A stretch of DNA of 64,000 nt, taken from NCBI GenBank assembly GCA_002783205.1, contig PFEY01000050.1, positions 28,918 through 92,917 of the forward strand. The letters run 5' to 3'. The notes beneath the pieces were generated by a model that made no database searches, was not told where the DNA came from, and worked only from the letters and a program-made list of their open reading frames with translations. The translations under genes and the position numbers were made by a program. Positions 17,665-25,702 of this stretch are shown in pieces; the first letter of the stretch is position 1, and each line of letters starts with the position of its first letter. Source of the DNA: Rhodobacteraceae bacterium CG17_big_fil_post_rev_8_21_14_2_50_63_15 (GTDB taxonomy: Bacteria; Pseudomonadota; Alphaproteobacteria; Rhodobacterales; Rhodobacteraceae).

Positions 17665-18651
17665 ATGAATCCATCCAAACAGACGTTGGGCTGGATGTAC
17701 CAGACTATGGTCACCAGCAGGATATTCGAAACCACCATCGAGAAAATCTACATGGAGGGCAAGTCGCCCGTCTTCAACATGGCCAACGGCCCGATTCCCG
17801 GCGAGATGCACCTGTCAAATGGGCAGGAACCGGTAGCGGTCGGGGTCTGCGCCCATCTCGGACCAGAGGACATCGTCACGGCGACCCACCGCCCGCACCA
17901 TCAGGCGATCGCCAAGGGCGTCGATCTCGACCGGATGACGGCAGAGATCTTTGGCAAGGCGACCGGACTGTCGGGCGGGCGCGGCGGTCACATGCACCTC
18001 TTCGATCCGGCGGTGAACTTTGCGTGTGCTGGCATCATCGCCCAGGGGATGGGACCAGCCGTTGGCGCCGCACTGTCGCGCAAGATGCAGAACAAACCGG
18101 GCGTTGCCATCGCCTTCATCGGCGAGGGCGCGGCCAACCAGGGGGCCTTCCACGAGGCGATGAATCTGGCTGCGGTCTGGAAGCTCCCGATGATCTGCGT
18201 GATCGAGGATAATGCCTGGGGTATCTCCGTTGCCAAGGCGGCGGCAACCTCGGTCACGCGCAATGACGTGCGCGCTGCGGCCTACGGCATTCCGGGCCAT
18301 TACGTCGCAGGCAACGATCCGTGGAAAATCTACGAGGTGGCAGGTCAGGCGATTGCCCGCGCCCGCGCCGGTGACGGCCCCACCCTGATCGAGGTCGAGA
18401 CCTATCGCTTGGCCGGGCATTTCATGGGCGATGCCGAGGGCTATCGCCCCAAGGGCGAAAAGGACGGGCTGTTTGCCAAGGATCCAATTCCGGCGATGCG
18501 CAAGCGGTTGGAGGCGGACGGCACCTTCACGGCCGCCGAGCTGGACGCGATGCAAGCAATCGCCGACGCAACTGTGCAGGCGGCAATCCGCTTTGCCCGA
18601 GACAGCGCCGAACCAAGGCCAGAGGACGCGCTGACAGCCGTTTTCGCGTGA
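17665..18651 (+). CDS. Thiamine-dependent 2-oxoacid/acetoin dehydrogenase E1 alpha subunit
   Basis: A 328-residue E1 alpha with a strong GGGGAGGA site. The thiamine diphosphate motif is visible: the GEGAANQGAFHEAMNLA stretch followed by the IEDN turn (about 155-185). It decarboxylates a 2-oxoacid, or cleaves acetoin, and passes the acyl group to a lipoyl carrier. It starts the operon E1 alpha, E1 beta, lipoyl protein, E2, lipoate ligase. A nearby AcoR-type regulator and the lack of an E3 favour an acetoin-like role over housekeeping pyruvate dehydrogenase. Confidence 0.87.
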   Translation: MNPSKQTLGWMYQTMVTSRIFETTIEKIYMEGKSPVFNMANGPIPGEMHLSNGQEPVAVGVCAHLGPEDIVTATHRPHHQAIAKGVDLDRMTAEIFGKATGLSGGRGGHMHLFDPAVNFACAGIIAQGMGPAVGAALSRKMQNKPGVAIAFIGEGAANQGAFHEAMNLAAVWKLPMICVIEDNAWGISVAKAAATSVTRNDVRAAAYGIPGHYVAGNDPWKIYEVAGQAIARARAGDGPTLIEVETYRLAGHFMGDAEGYRPKGEKDGLFAKDPIPAMRKRLEADGTFTAAELDAMQAIADATVQAAIRFARDSAEPRPEDALTAVFA

Positions 18652-18673
18652 GCATCAGAGGGAGGAGATGACG

Positions 18674-19699
18674 ATGGAAAACGAACGCAAACTGACGATT
18701 GCCCGCGCGATGGCCGAAGCCATGGCACAGGAAATGCGCCTTGACCCGACGGTGTTCGTGATGGGTGAGGATATTGCCCAACTGGGCGGCGTCTTTGGCA
18801 ACACCCGCGGTCTGGCCGATGAATTCGGCACCGACCGCGTGCGCGACACGCCGATTTCCGAAACCGGCTTCATCAGCGCTGCGGTCGGCGCGGCGATGGA
18901 CGGGATGCGCCCGGTGGTCGAGCTGATGTTCGTCGATTTCTTCGGCGTCTGCTTTGACGCGATCTACAACCTGATGGCCAAGAACATCTACTTCTCGGGT
19001 GGCAACGTCCGCGTGCCGATGGTTCTGATGACCTCGACGGGGGGCGGCTATTCCGATGCCGGGCAACACTCGCAATGCCTTTACGGCAGTTTCGCGCATC
19101 TGCCCGGCATGAAAGTGGTCAGCCCGTCCAACGCCTATGACGCCAAGGGGCTGATGACCGCCGCGATCCGCGACAACAGCCCGGTGATCTACATGTTCCA
19201 CAAGGGCCTTCAGGGCATGGGATGGTTGGGCACCGAGGCTGCGGCCAATGTCCATGTCCCCGAAGACGCCTATGAGGTCGAGATCGGCAAGGCCGCCATC
19301 ACGCGCGAGGGGACCGACGTCACCATCGTCTCGATCGCCATGGGTGTGCATCACGCGCTGAAGGCGGCGAAGGTGCTGGAGGCCGAGGGCATCAGCGCCG
19401 AGGTGGTGGACCTGCGATCCTTGGTGCCGCTTGATCGCGACACGGTCCGCGCCTCGGTGCGCAAGACCGGACGGCTGATCGTGGTGGACGAGGATTATCA
19501 CAGCTACGGTGTGTCCGGCGAGATCATCGCCACGGTCTGCGAGGCGGGCGACATCACATTGAAGGCAGCGCCCCGGCGGATCGCCTATCCCGATGTGCCG
19601 ATCCCCTATGCCCGCGGGATGGAGCAGTTCTGCCTGCCCAACCCCGAAAAGGTCGCCGCCGCAGCGCGCGAAGTCTGCCGCACCACCGTGTCGGCCTGA
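18674..19699 (+). CDS. Thiamine-dependent 2-oxoacid/acetoin dehydrogenase E1 beta subunit
   Basis: About 341 residues, forming the E1 heterotetramer with the preceding alpha subunit. Conserved blocks include GVFGNTRGLADEFG, DTPISETGF and VEVVDLRSLVPLD-like strands. An in-frame ATG at 18668 exists, but GGAGG is correctly spaced only for 18674. The gap to E1 alpha is 22 bases. A 7-bp hairpin lies in the gap to the lipoyl gene, perhaps to adjust the ratio of E1 to carrier. Confidence 0.88.
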   Translation: MENERKLTIARAMAEAMAQEMRLDPTVFVMGEDIAQLGGVFGNTRGLADEFGTDRVRDTPISETGFISAAVGAAMDGMRPVVELMFVDFFGVCFDAIYNLMAKNIYFSGGNVRVPMVLMTSTGGGYSDAGQHSQCLYGSFAHLPGMKVVSPSNAYDAKGLMTAAIRDNSPVIYMFHKGLQGMGWLGTEAAANVHVPEDAYEVEIGKAAITREGTDVTIVSIAMGVHHALKAAKVLEAEGISAEVVDLRSLVPLDRDTVRASVRKTGRLIVVDEDYHSYGVSGEIIATVCEAGDITLKAAPRRIAYPDVPIPYARGMEQFCLPNPEKVAAAAREVCRTTVSA

Positions 19700-19728
19700 C
19701 ATCGCTCACGCCTCAACAGAACGAGCCG

Positions 19729-19748
19729 CCGCCCCATTCCGGGGGCGG
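19729..19748 (+). other. Intra-operon stem-loop
   Basis: CCGCCCC, six-base loop, GGGGCGG: a perfect 7-bp GC-rich stem between E1 beta and the lipoyl-protein gene, with no T tract. It is more likely an RNA processing or stabilising element than a terminator. Confidence 0.35.
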
Positions 19749-19767
19749 TCACAAAAGGAAATTTTCC

Positions 19768-20001
19768 ATGTCAAACGACGTTCGCATCCCCGAAGACCTG
19801 TACGAAGGCGACGAGGACTCCGTGATCACAGCCTGGCTCGCCAGCGACGGGGCCCGCGTCAAACAAGGCGCCCTCATCGCCGAGATCATGACCGCCAAGG
19901 TGCAGCATGAAATGATCGCTCCGGCCTCGGGCATCCTCAAGATCCTGAAACAGCAGGACGAGGTGGTGACAAAGGGCACCGTGATCGGCCAGATATCATG
20001 A
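19768..20001 (+). CDS. Free-standing lipoyl carrier domain
   Basis: A 77-residue protein that is only a biotinyl/lipoyl-attachment domain. The carrier lysine sits in EIMTAKVQHE (about 48-57), the lipoylation hairpin of the family. In usual E2 enzymes this domain is fused to the N-terminus of the acyltransferase; here it is a separate gene overlapping the E2 core (ATGA). It would shuttle the acyl group between E1 and E2 after attachment by the ligase two genes downstream. Confidence 0.88.
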   Translation: MSNDVRIPEDLYEGDEDSVITAWLASDGARVKQGALIAEIMTAKVQHEMIAPASGILKILKQQDEVVTKGTVIGQIS

Positions 20002-20693
20002 CCGTCAACCCCGCCCCGGCCCCGGTCAGCCGCACTGTGCCGCTGCGCGGTGCGCGCGGCATGATCGCCGACAAGATGGTGGCCTCGCTGCACGATGCTG
20101 CGCAACTGACCCACCATGCCCGCGTCGATGTTTCGGCACTCCTTCAGGCCAAGGCCGCACTGGCCGAGGCTGGGGTCAAGATCTCGATCGAGGATCTGCT
20201 GATGGCCGCGCTGGTGCGGGTGCTGCTGCGCCACCCTGACCTCAACGGCGTGGTGAAGGGGCGCGAAATCCTGCTCTCAGAGGCGGTTGATCTGTGCGTG
20301 GCAATCGCGTTGCCCGGCAATCTGCTCGCGGCACCAGCGATCTTCCGCGCCTCGGAGATGACGCTGCCCGGGTTGCGCGCGGCACGGCAGGATCTGGCCG
20401 CGCGGGCCAAAGCCAACAAGCTGACGGTGCCCGAGATGACCGGTGGAACCTTCACGATCTCGAACCTCGGGCTCAGCCGCGTGGAACATTTCACCCCGAT
20501 TCTCAACACCCCGCAAATCGCCGTGCTTGGGGTCGGTCGGATCGTCGAGACCGCCGTGCCGGTCGATGGCGGCGCTTCGTTCCGGCCGATGGCTGGACTG
20601 TCGCTGACCTTTGATCACCGCGCCGTCGATGGTGCGCCCGCCGCCAACTTCCTGACCGACCTCTGCGACGACATCGAGGGGTATGTGCCGTGA
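19998..20693 (+). CDS. 2-oxoacid dehydrogenase E2 catalytic core, without lipoyl domain
   Basis: A 231-residue acyltransferase core. The catalytic HxxxDG motif appears as DHRAVDGAPAA near the C-terminus and the GTFTISNLG strand precedes it. The lipoyl domain and the usual E1/E3-binding linker domain are both missing; only the previous gene supplies the carrier. Transfer of the acyl group to CoA is the expected reaction. It overlaps both neighbours by 4 bases. Confidence 0.87.
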   Translation: MTVNPAPAPVSRTVPLRGARGMIADKMVASLHDAAQLTHHARVDVSALLQAKAALAEAGVKISIEDLLMAALVRVLLRHPDLNGVVKGREILLSEAVDLCVAIALPGNLLAAPAIFRASEMTLPGLRAARQDLAARAKANKLTVPEMTGGTFTISNLGLSRVEHFTPILNTPQIAVLGVGRIVETAVPVDGGASFRPMAGLSLTFDHRAVDGAPAANFLTDLCDDIEGYVP

Positions 20694-21388
20694 TCGTGAC
20701 CACGTTCCGGACCGCCGCCGAGGGCATTGCGCGCGAGCAGGCCCTGCTGGCAGCCGCCAGACCGGCGGTGCTGCTCTGGCAGGCGCAAGACGATACCATC
20801 GTGGTGCCCCGAGCCTGGCTTAACCGCGCCGCCGTTTGCACCATCCTGCCCGACATGATGCGATCCGGCTGGCATATCCTGCCCCGCGGCAGCGGTGGCG
20901 GCGCGGTGCCGCAGGGGCCGTGCACGCTGACCCTCGCGATGATCGTGCCGCTTTCGCCGCGCGCTCGGATCGAGGACGGCTACCGCCTGATCTGCGGTGC
21001 CCTGTCCGAGGCGTTGAACCGGTTCGAAGTGGCTAGCGGCACCGGTGCGGTTGCAGGCGCCTTTTGTGATGGCGCGTGGAACGTGACTGCGGGTGGCCGC
21101 AAGCTGGCCGGGACCGCGCAACGCTGGCGCACCACGCCAGAAGGACGCATCGCGCTGTTGCACGCCTCCATTCTGATGACGCCACCGCCCGACGGGCTCT
21201 GGCCGGCGTTGGCCACGCTGCACTGCGCCGCCGGGCTCTCACAGGCACCGCTGCGGCCCGACGCCCATGTGGCCTTGAGCGAGCTTTTGCCGAAAACCAT
21301 GCGCGTTGCGGCCTTTCCGGGCGCGCTGGCACGGGCTGCCGAGGACCGCCTGTTGCGCCCGCTGACCGAAAGGCAGCGCGCCGCCTGA
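20690..21388 (+). CDS. Lipoate-protein ligase family protein
   Basis: A 232-residue member of the biotin/lipoate ligase family. RGSGGGAVPQGPCTLT matches the RRSGGGAV substrate loop, and GGRKLAGTAQRW holds the catalytic lysine. It is shorter than LplA, lacking the C-terminal domain, so it may need a partner or use lipoyl-AMP. Its place as the fifth gene makes the separate lipoyl protein its likely target. Confidence 0.82.
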   Translation: MIVTTFRTAAEGIAREQALLAAARPAVLLWQAQDDTIVVPRAWLNRAAVCTILPDMMRSGWHILPRGSGGGAVPQGPCTLTLAMIVPLSPRARIEDGYRLICGALSEALNRFEVASGTGAVAGAFCDGAWNVTAGGRKLAGTAQRWRTTPEGRIALLHASILMTPPPDGLWPALATLHCAAGLSQAPLRPDAHVALSELLPKTMRVAAFPGALARAAEDRLLRPLTERQRAA

Positions 21389-21420
21389 ACAACCAATGAC
21401 AACCAGTAAGGGAGGATGAC

Positions 21421-22014
21421 ATGACAATCAGATTTCACCGGCGTCGCGACAGCGGACCGGATCATGCCGGGCTGAGTCGCAGGATGTTCCTGATGACTAC
21501 CACGATGGCGGGGGTGACGACAGCCAGCCTGATTGGCGGGACACGGATCACCTACGCCGCGCCCCTCGACGAGGGACAAGGTGCCATCCTGCTGCGGATG
21601 GTGCAGGACATCTACCCGCATCCTGACCTTCTGAAGCTTGTGCATTACCAGGTCATCGCGGACACCGTGACCAAGGGGCTTGAGGCTGATGCCGACCAGG
21701 CGCGTGCCCTGACCGACGGGCTGGCAAAGATCAATGCTCAGGCGCAAGGTCTTTATGGCAAGGACTATGTCGCCATCGAGGATGCCGACATGCGCGAGGG
21801 CATCCTGCGGCACTTCCAGAATGAGGGCTTCTTTCAGGGCGTCCGCTGGACCGCCTATTTCGGTATCTACGACAACAAGGAAATCTGGCCCCTCTTTGGT
21901 TATCAGGGCTCGTCCGTCGAACAGGGCGGCTACATCGACCGAGGCTTTTCGGACATCACTTTCGTTCCACAGGGTCCGACGCTCGAAGAGCGCATGGCCG
22001 AAGTTCAGAAATAG
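21421..22014 (+). CDS. Tat-exported small subunit of a GMC dehydrogenase (gluconate 2-dehydrogenase subunit 3-like)
   Basis: A 197-residue protein with a twin-arginine signal (SRRMFLM followed by a hydrophobic stretch, about 20-45). The mature part, from about 47, has the VQDIYPHPDLL...Y and WTAYFGIYDN features seen in the small subunit of periplasmic GMC-type dehydrogenases. Such subunits carry the unsignalled large subunit through the Tat pore. The GMC gene follows after 10 bases. The usual cytochrome c subunit is not encoded nearby. Confidence 0.78.
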   Translation: MTIRFHRRRDSGPDHAGLSRRMFLMTTTMAGVTTASLIGGTRITYAAPLDEGQGAILLRMVQDIYPHPDLLKLVHYQVIADTVTKGLEADADQARALTDGLAKINAQAQGLYGKDYVAIEDADMREGILRHFQNEGFFQGVRWTAYFGIYDNKEIWPLFGYQGSSVEQGGYIDRGFSDITFVPQGPTLEERMAEVQK

Positions 22015-22024
22015 GGAGGGCGAC

Positions 22025-23602
22025 ATGGCACAATTCGATCTCATCGACGACAGCGTTGTCGTCATCATCGGTTCGGGTGCGGGTGGCGGAACACTCGCCA
22101 ACGAACTGGCGCAAAAAGGCATCAAGTCGGTCATTCTGGAGGCTGGCAAACGCTTTCAACGCTCGGACATCGAAAACGATGAATGGGCGATGTTCAAGAA
22201 GATCTCCTGGCTTGACAAGCGCCATTCTGCGGGGGGCTGGCACGGGGCTGTCAACCATCCGACCCTGCCCACCTGGATCGTCAAGGGCTATGGCGGCTCG
22301 ACCATTCACTGGGCGGGCGTGGCGCTGCGCCTCAGGGAATACGAGTTCAAGACCCGCACCCATTATGGGGCGATCGACGGGGCCAACGTCGAGGATTGGC
22401 CGGTCGATCTGGCGGAAATGACGCCCTGGTATGAGAAGGCCGAGATGAAGATGGGCGTGACCGGCAAGACCACCGGAATGCCGCATCTGCCGTGGAACAA
22501 CGGCTTTCGGGTGCTGGCCGAAGGTTGCCGCCGCACTGGCCGCACCGATTACAATTCCGGCCCGATGGCGATCAACTCGATCGAGCGAGACGGGCGTCCG
22601 CAATGCCAGCAGATCGGTTTTTGTATGCAGGGCTGTGCGATCGGCGCGAAATGGGACACGCTGGGCACCGAACTGCCGCGCGCCGAAGGCTCGGGAAACT
22701 GCGAGGTGCGCACCGATGCCATGGCGCTGAGGATCGAACATGACGACAGCGGCAAGGTGAGCGGCGTTCTCTACGCCGACGCCGACGGCAACCAGCACCT
22801 GCAAAAGGCGCGCATCGTCTGTGTCGCTGGCAACTCCATCGAAAGCCCGCGCCTGCTGCTCAACTCCGCCTCGTCGATGTTCCCCGACGGGATGGCCAAT
22901 TCCTCGGGTCAGGTCGGCCGGAACTACATGAACCACACCACCGGCGGGGTTTATGCGGTTCTGCCGGAAAAGGTGCATATGTTCCGCGGCACATCGGTCG
23001 CGGGCATCGTCGGCGATGAGGTCCATCATGACGCCGCGCGCGGGTTCAGTGGCGGCTATTACCTCGAATTCCTGTCGCTGGGACTGCCCTTCATGGCGGC
23101 ATTTCTTGAGCCGGGAAACACCGGCTGGGGTCGCAGCGTTGCGCGGGCCCTCGAAAACTACGACAGGATGTCGGGTGTCTGGATTCTCGGCGAGGATCTC
23201 GCGCAGGAACGCAATGCCATCACCCTGCATGGCAGCGAGGTCGATCAGTATGGCCTGCCGGTGCCGATCGTGTCGAAGACCCCGCACAACAACGACTACG
23301 AGATGACGGCGCATATGTATGAGACCTCGGCCCAGATCTATGAGGCCGTCGGTGCCACCGATGTTTACGAACTGCCGTCCTATCCGGCGACCCACAACAT
23401 GGGCACCAACCGGATGCACGCCGATCCAGCCAAGGGCGTCGTGAATGCCTATGGACAGGCGCATGACATCAAGAACCTGTTCGTGTCGGACGGCAGCCAG
23501 TTCACCTCGTCGGCGGCCTGCAATCCGACGCTGACGATCGTCGCGCTGGCGATCCGTCAGGCCGAGTATATCGCGCAAGAGATGAATGCGGGCAGTATCT
23601 GA
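22025..23602 (+). CDS. GMC-family FAD oxidoreductase, large subunit
   Basis: A 525-residue flavoprotein. The FAD dinucleotide motif IIGSGAGGGTLA begins at about residue 14, with ILEAGKRF as the second strand. The C-terminal active-site region near NMGTNRM and SSAACNPTLTI is typical of sugar or alcohol dehydrogenases of this family. No signal peptide, so export would depend on the Tat-signalled small subunit. It likely oxidises a sugar, alcohol or related substrate in the periplasm. ATG 22025 was chosen because it begins the conserved fold; a longer frame upstream is a shadow of the small-subunit gene. Confidence 0.87.
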   Translation: MAQFDLIDDSVVVIIGSGAGGGTLANELAQKGIKSVILEAGKRFQRSDIENDEWAMFKKISWLDKRHSAGGWHGAVNHPTLPTWIVKGYGGSTIHWAGVALRLREYEFKTRTHYGAIDGANVEDWPVDLAEMTPWYEKAEMKMGVTGKTTGMPHLPWNNGFRVLAEGCRRTGRTDYNSGPMAINSIERDGRPQCQQIGFCMQGCAIGAKWDTLGTELPRAEGSGNCEVRTDAMALRIEHDDSGKVSGVLYADADGNQHLQKARIVCVAGNSIESPRLLLNSASSMFPDGMANSSGQVGRNYMNHTTGGVYAVLPEKVHMFRGTSVAGIVGDEVHHDAARGFSGGYYLEFLSLGLPFMAAFLEPGNTGWGRSVARALENYDRMSGVWILGEDLAQERNAITLHGSEVDQYGLPVPIVSKTPHNNDYEMTAHMYETSAQIYEAVGATDVYELPSYPATHNMGTNRMHADPAKGVVNAYGQAHDIKNLFVSDGSQFTSSAACNPTLTIVALAIRQAEYIAQEMNAGSI

Positions 23603-23614
23603 GCCTGGATTGTC

Positions 23615-23633
23615 CCGAAGGCGATACCTTCGG
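23615..23633 (+). other. Intra-operon stem-loop
   Basis: A perfect 7-bp stem (CCGAAGG / CCTTCGG) with loop CGATA, 13 bases after the GMC stop. There is no T tract. A possible transcript-end or stability element between the dehydrogenase and the VOC gene. Confidence 0.4.
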
Positions 23634-23722
23634 CGCCTGCAAGCTAGACGTGGTGACGCCTTCTGCTTGGGCCACCACGGACAGGCCGACTCATGCATCA
23701 ATACAAAAGTGAAGGAAAGACA

Positions 23723-24331
23723 ATGCGTAAAGTTCTGAGAACCGCCGCCACCGGGCTCTTGCTTGGGCTGAGTGCCCCTGCGGTGGTCAGTGCCGAGATG
23801 CCAGGCATGAAAGGAATCCCTGGCATGAGAGGCACGCAACATATCGGGATCACGGTGCCGGACATCGACGGAGCCGTCGATTTTCTCGTGGACGTGGTGG
23901 GGTGCGAATCGTTCTTTTCATTCGGGCCTTTCGGCCCGTTCGAGGATGATTGGATGACCGCGAATCTGAACGTCGATTCGCGCGCCGTCATCGAACTGAT
24001 CACCGTGGTTCGTTGTGGGGACGGGCCGGCGATGGAGGTCTTTGACTACGACGCGCCTGGCCAGAGCCCGACCCCGCCGGCCAATAGTGACATCGGCGGC
24101 TACCATGTCGCGTTCTATGTCGATGACATCGAGGTCGCGGCACAATACCTGCGCGAAAAGGGCATCGAGGTTCTTGGGGAACCCAAGCCGCTTACCGGGA
24201 CCGCGCTGGAGGGGATGCAATGGGTCTATTTCCTAGCTCCGTGGGGCATGCAGATGGAAATCGTCAGTGCGCCGGAGGGTATCGCATTCGATAAAGAGAG
24301 CGATCGCAGGCTCTGGGATCCCAGAAACTGA
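23723..24331 (+). CDS. Exported VOC (glyoxalase/dioxygenase-fold) protein
   Basis: A 202-residue protein. The start at 23723 sits behind GAAGGAAAG and gives a clear Sec signal peptide (1-25, ending VVSA). The mature part is a VOC module: GTQHIGITVPDIDGAVDFLVD begins one half and GGYHVAFYVDDIEVA the second, with EIVSAPEG near the end. Metal ligands of the family (His, Glu) are present. An exported VOC protein after a periplasmic dehydrogenase suggests handling of a reactive product, but the substrate is unknown. Confidence 0.8.
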   Translation: MRKVLRTAATGLLLGLSAPAVVSAEMPGMKGIPGMRGTQHIGITVPDIDGAVDFLVDVVGCESFFSFGPFGPFEDDWMTANLNVDSRAVIELITVVRCGDGPAMEVFDYDAPGQSPTPPANSDIGGYHVAFYVDDIEVAAQYLREKGIEVLGEPKPLTGTALEGMQWVYFLAPWGMQMEIVSAPEGIAFDKESDRRLWDPRN

Positions 24332-24426
24332 TCTGCCGCGCAGCGAAACGAAAGGCGGATCCCGTCAGACCTATGCCGGGGTCCGTCCGCAAGAGATGCC
24401 ACGCGGTGATGACCAAGGAGAATTGT

Positions 24427-25683
24427 ATGCCCCGGATATGGACACACCTTCTGCCGGCGCTCGCGGCGCTCGCCGTTTTGGTGCTGAGCGTTCAGACCGC
24501 CACCGCGCATTTTCTGACCAATTCGAACCCGAGGATCGTCCATGTGGCGCAAACGGGCGATGACGAAACGGTCATCCTGGTTCGCATGCCGGCACCGCTT
24601 GCCTTTCTCCAAGACGACTGGACGGGTCAGGACGACCCGCGCTTGCCTCCCTTCGCCATGAAACGCGACGGGGAACTGGCCCTACAGCCCATCGCCCTTT
24701 TGCGAAACGATGCCGCAGTCAAAGCCCTTCTGAAGAAATCGCTGACGCTGACGGTTTCCGGCGAACCGCTTGCGGCACGGGTCATCGGATACCGGGTCTG
24801 GGCAAGAGATACGCGACCGTCGTTCGGAACGCTGAAAACGGCGCTTGCCGCATTCGAAAAACCATACGATTCCAAGAGCGAGACTCCGCAGACGTTTTAC
24901 GATCTGACTCTCGACATCAAGATGACGGTTCCGTCCGGCGACCTGTCAAGGGAATTGCGACTCCGGTCATCTCTTGGGCAGAATTTTCGTGTCCTTGAAC
25001 GTCTCGGCAACGTGATCAAGCTGTACCGGGCGCAGGGTGTCGAAACCAAGACAACCCTCGGGGTTCTCGATGTGTCGTTTCCGGCGTTTCAGACGCGACA
25101 GGAAATACTGTTGGATGCGGCCCTGACAGGTGCCGAGCATATCTATCGCGGGCTTGATCATCTTGCCCTCGTCATTTTGATTGCCATCTCCGCTTCCGGT
25201 TGGCGTTCTGCGCTTTCCATGGCCTCCGCGTTCACGCTTGGGCATCTGATCACCCTGACCGCAGGCCTCTACGGCGTTGCCCCGAACGCTACGTGGTTCG
25301 TGCCTCTGATCGAAGTTGGCATCACGTTTTCAATCGTCGTCGCGGGGATCGCTGTCTGCTTATGGAAAGATAGGGCTTTCGGGTGGATCGGTTTGTTTCT
25401 GATCGGCCTCGTTCACGGATACGGATTTGCATCCGCAGCGTCCGAAGCGATGTTCGCCGGACAGTTCGATCCCGTGACACTCGTTGCTTTTGCCGCGGGC
25501 CTCGAGTTCTGCCAATTCGCGATATACGCGCTTGTGCTACCGCTCATCCTGTTGGCCGACCGCGTGACGGGGCACATGCGTGTGATCTGGCGCCCCGCCC
25601 TCGCCCTGGGCATCGCTGCGTCCGCCATGGTTGCGACGGGCGCACGCGTGATGGATGCCTCGAACGCGTTTTTCATGATTTGA
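24427..25683 (+). CDS. HupE/UreJ-2-like membrane protein with periplasmic domain
   Basis: A 418-residue protein. ATG 24427 is used because AAGGAG precedes it; an upstream in-frame ATG lacks a site. It has a signal peptide (1-24), then about 220 residues predicted outside the membrane, then five or six helices (from about 240). The membrane part contains the family block GAEHIYRGLDHLALVILI. HupE/UreJ relatives are thought to move or sense metals or other small ligands. It closes the dehydrogenase operon; the link to metal supply is inference. Confidence 0.72.
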   Translation: MPRIWTHLLPALAALAVLVLSVQTATAHFLTNSNPRIVHVAQTGDDETVILVRMPAPLAFLQDDWTGQDDPRLPPFAMKRDGELALQPIALLRNDAAVKALLKKSLTLTVSGEPLAARVIGYRVWARDTRPSFGTLKTALAAFEKPYDSKSETPQTFYDLTLDIKMTVPSGDLSRELRLRSSLGQNFRVLERLGNVIKLYRAQGVETKTTLGVLDVSFPAFQTRQEILLDAALTGAEHIYRGLDHLALVILIAISASGWRSALSMASAFTLGHLITLTAGLYGVAPNATWFVPLIEVGITFSIVVAGIAVCLWKDRAFGWIGLFLIGLVHGYGFASAASEAMFAGQFDPVTLVAFAAGLEFCQFAIYALVLPLILLADRVTGHMRVIWRPALALGIAASAMVATGARVMDASNAFFMI

Positions 25684-25702
25684 CCGCAGAGCGGGCCGTC
25701 GC

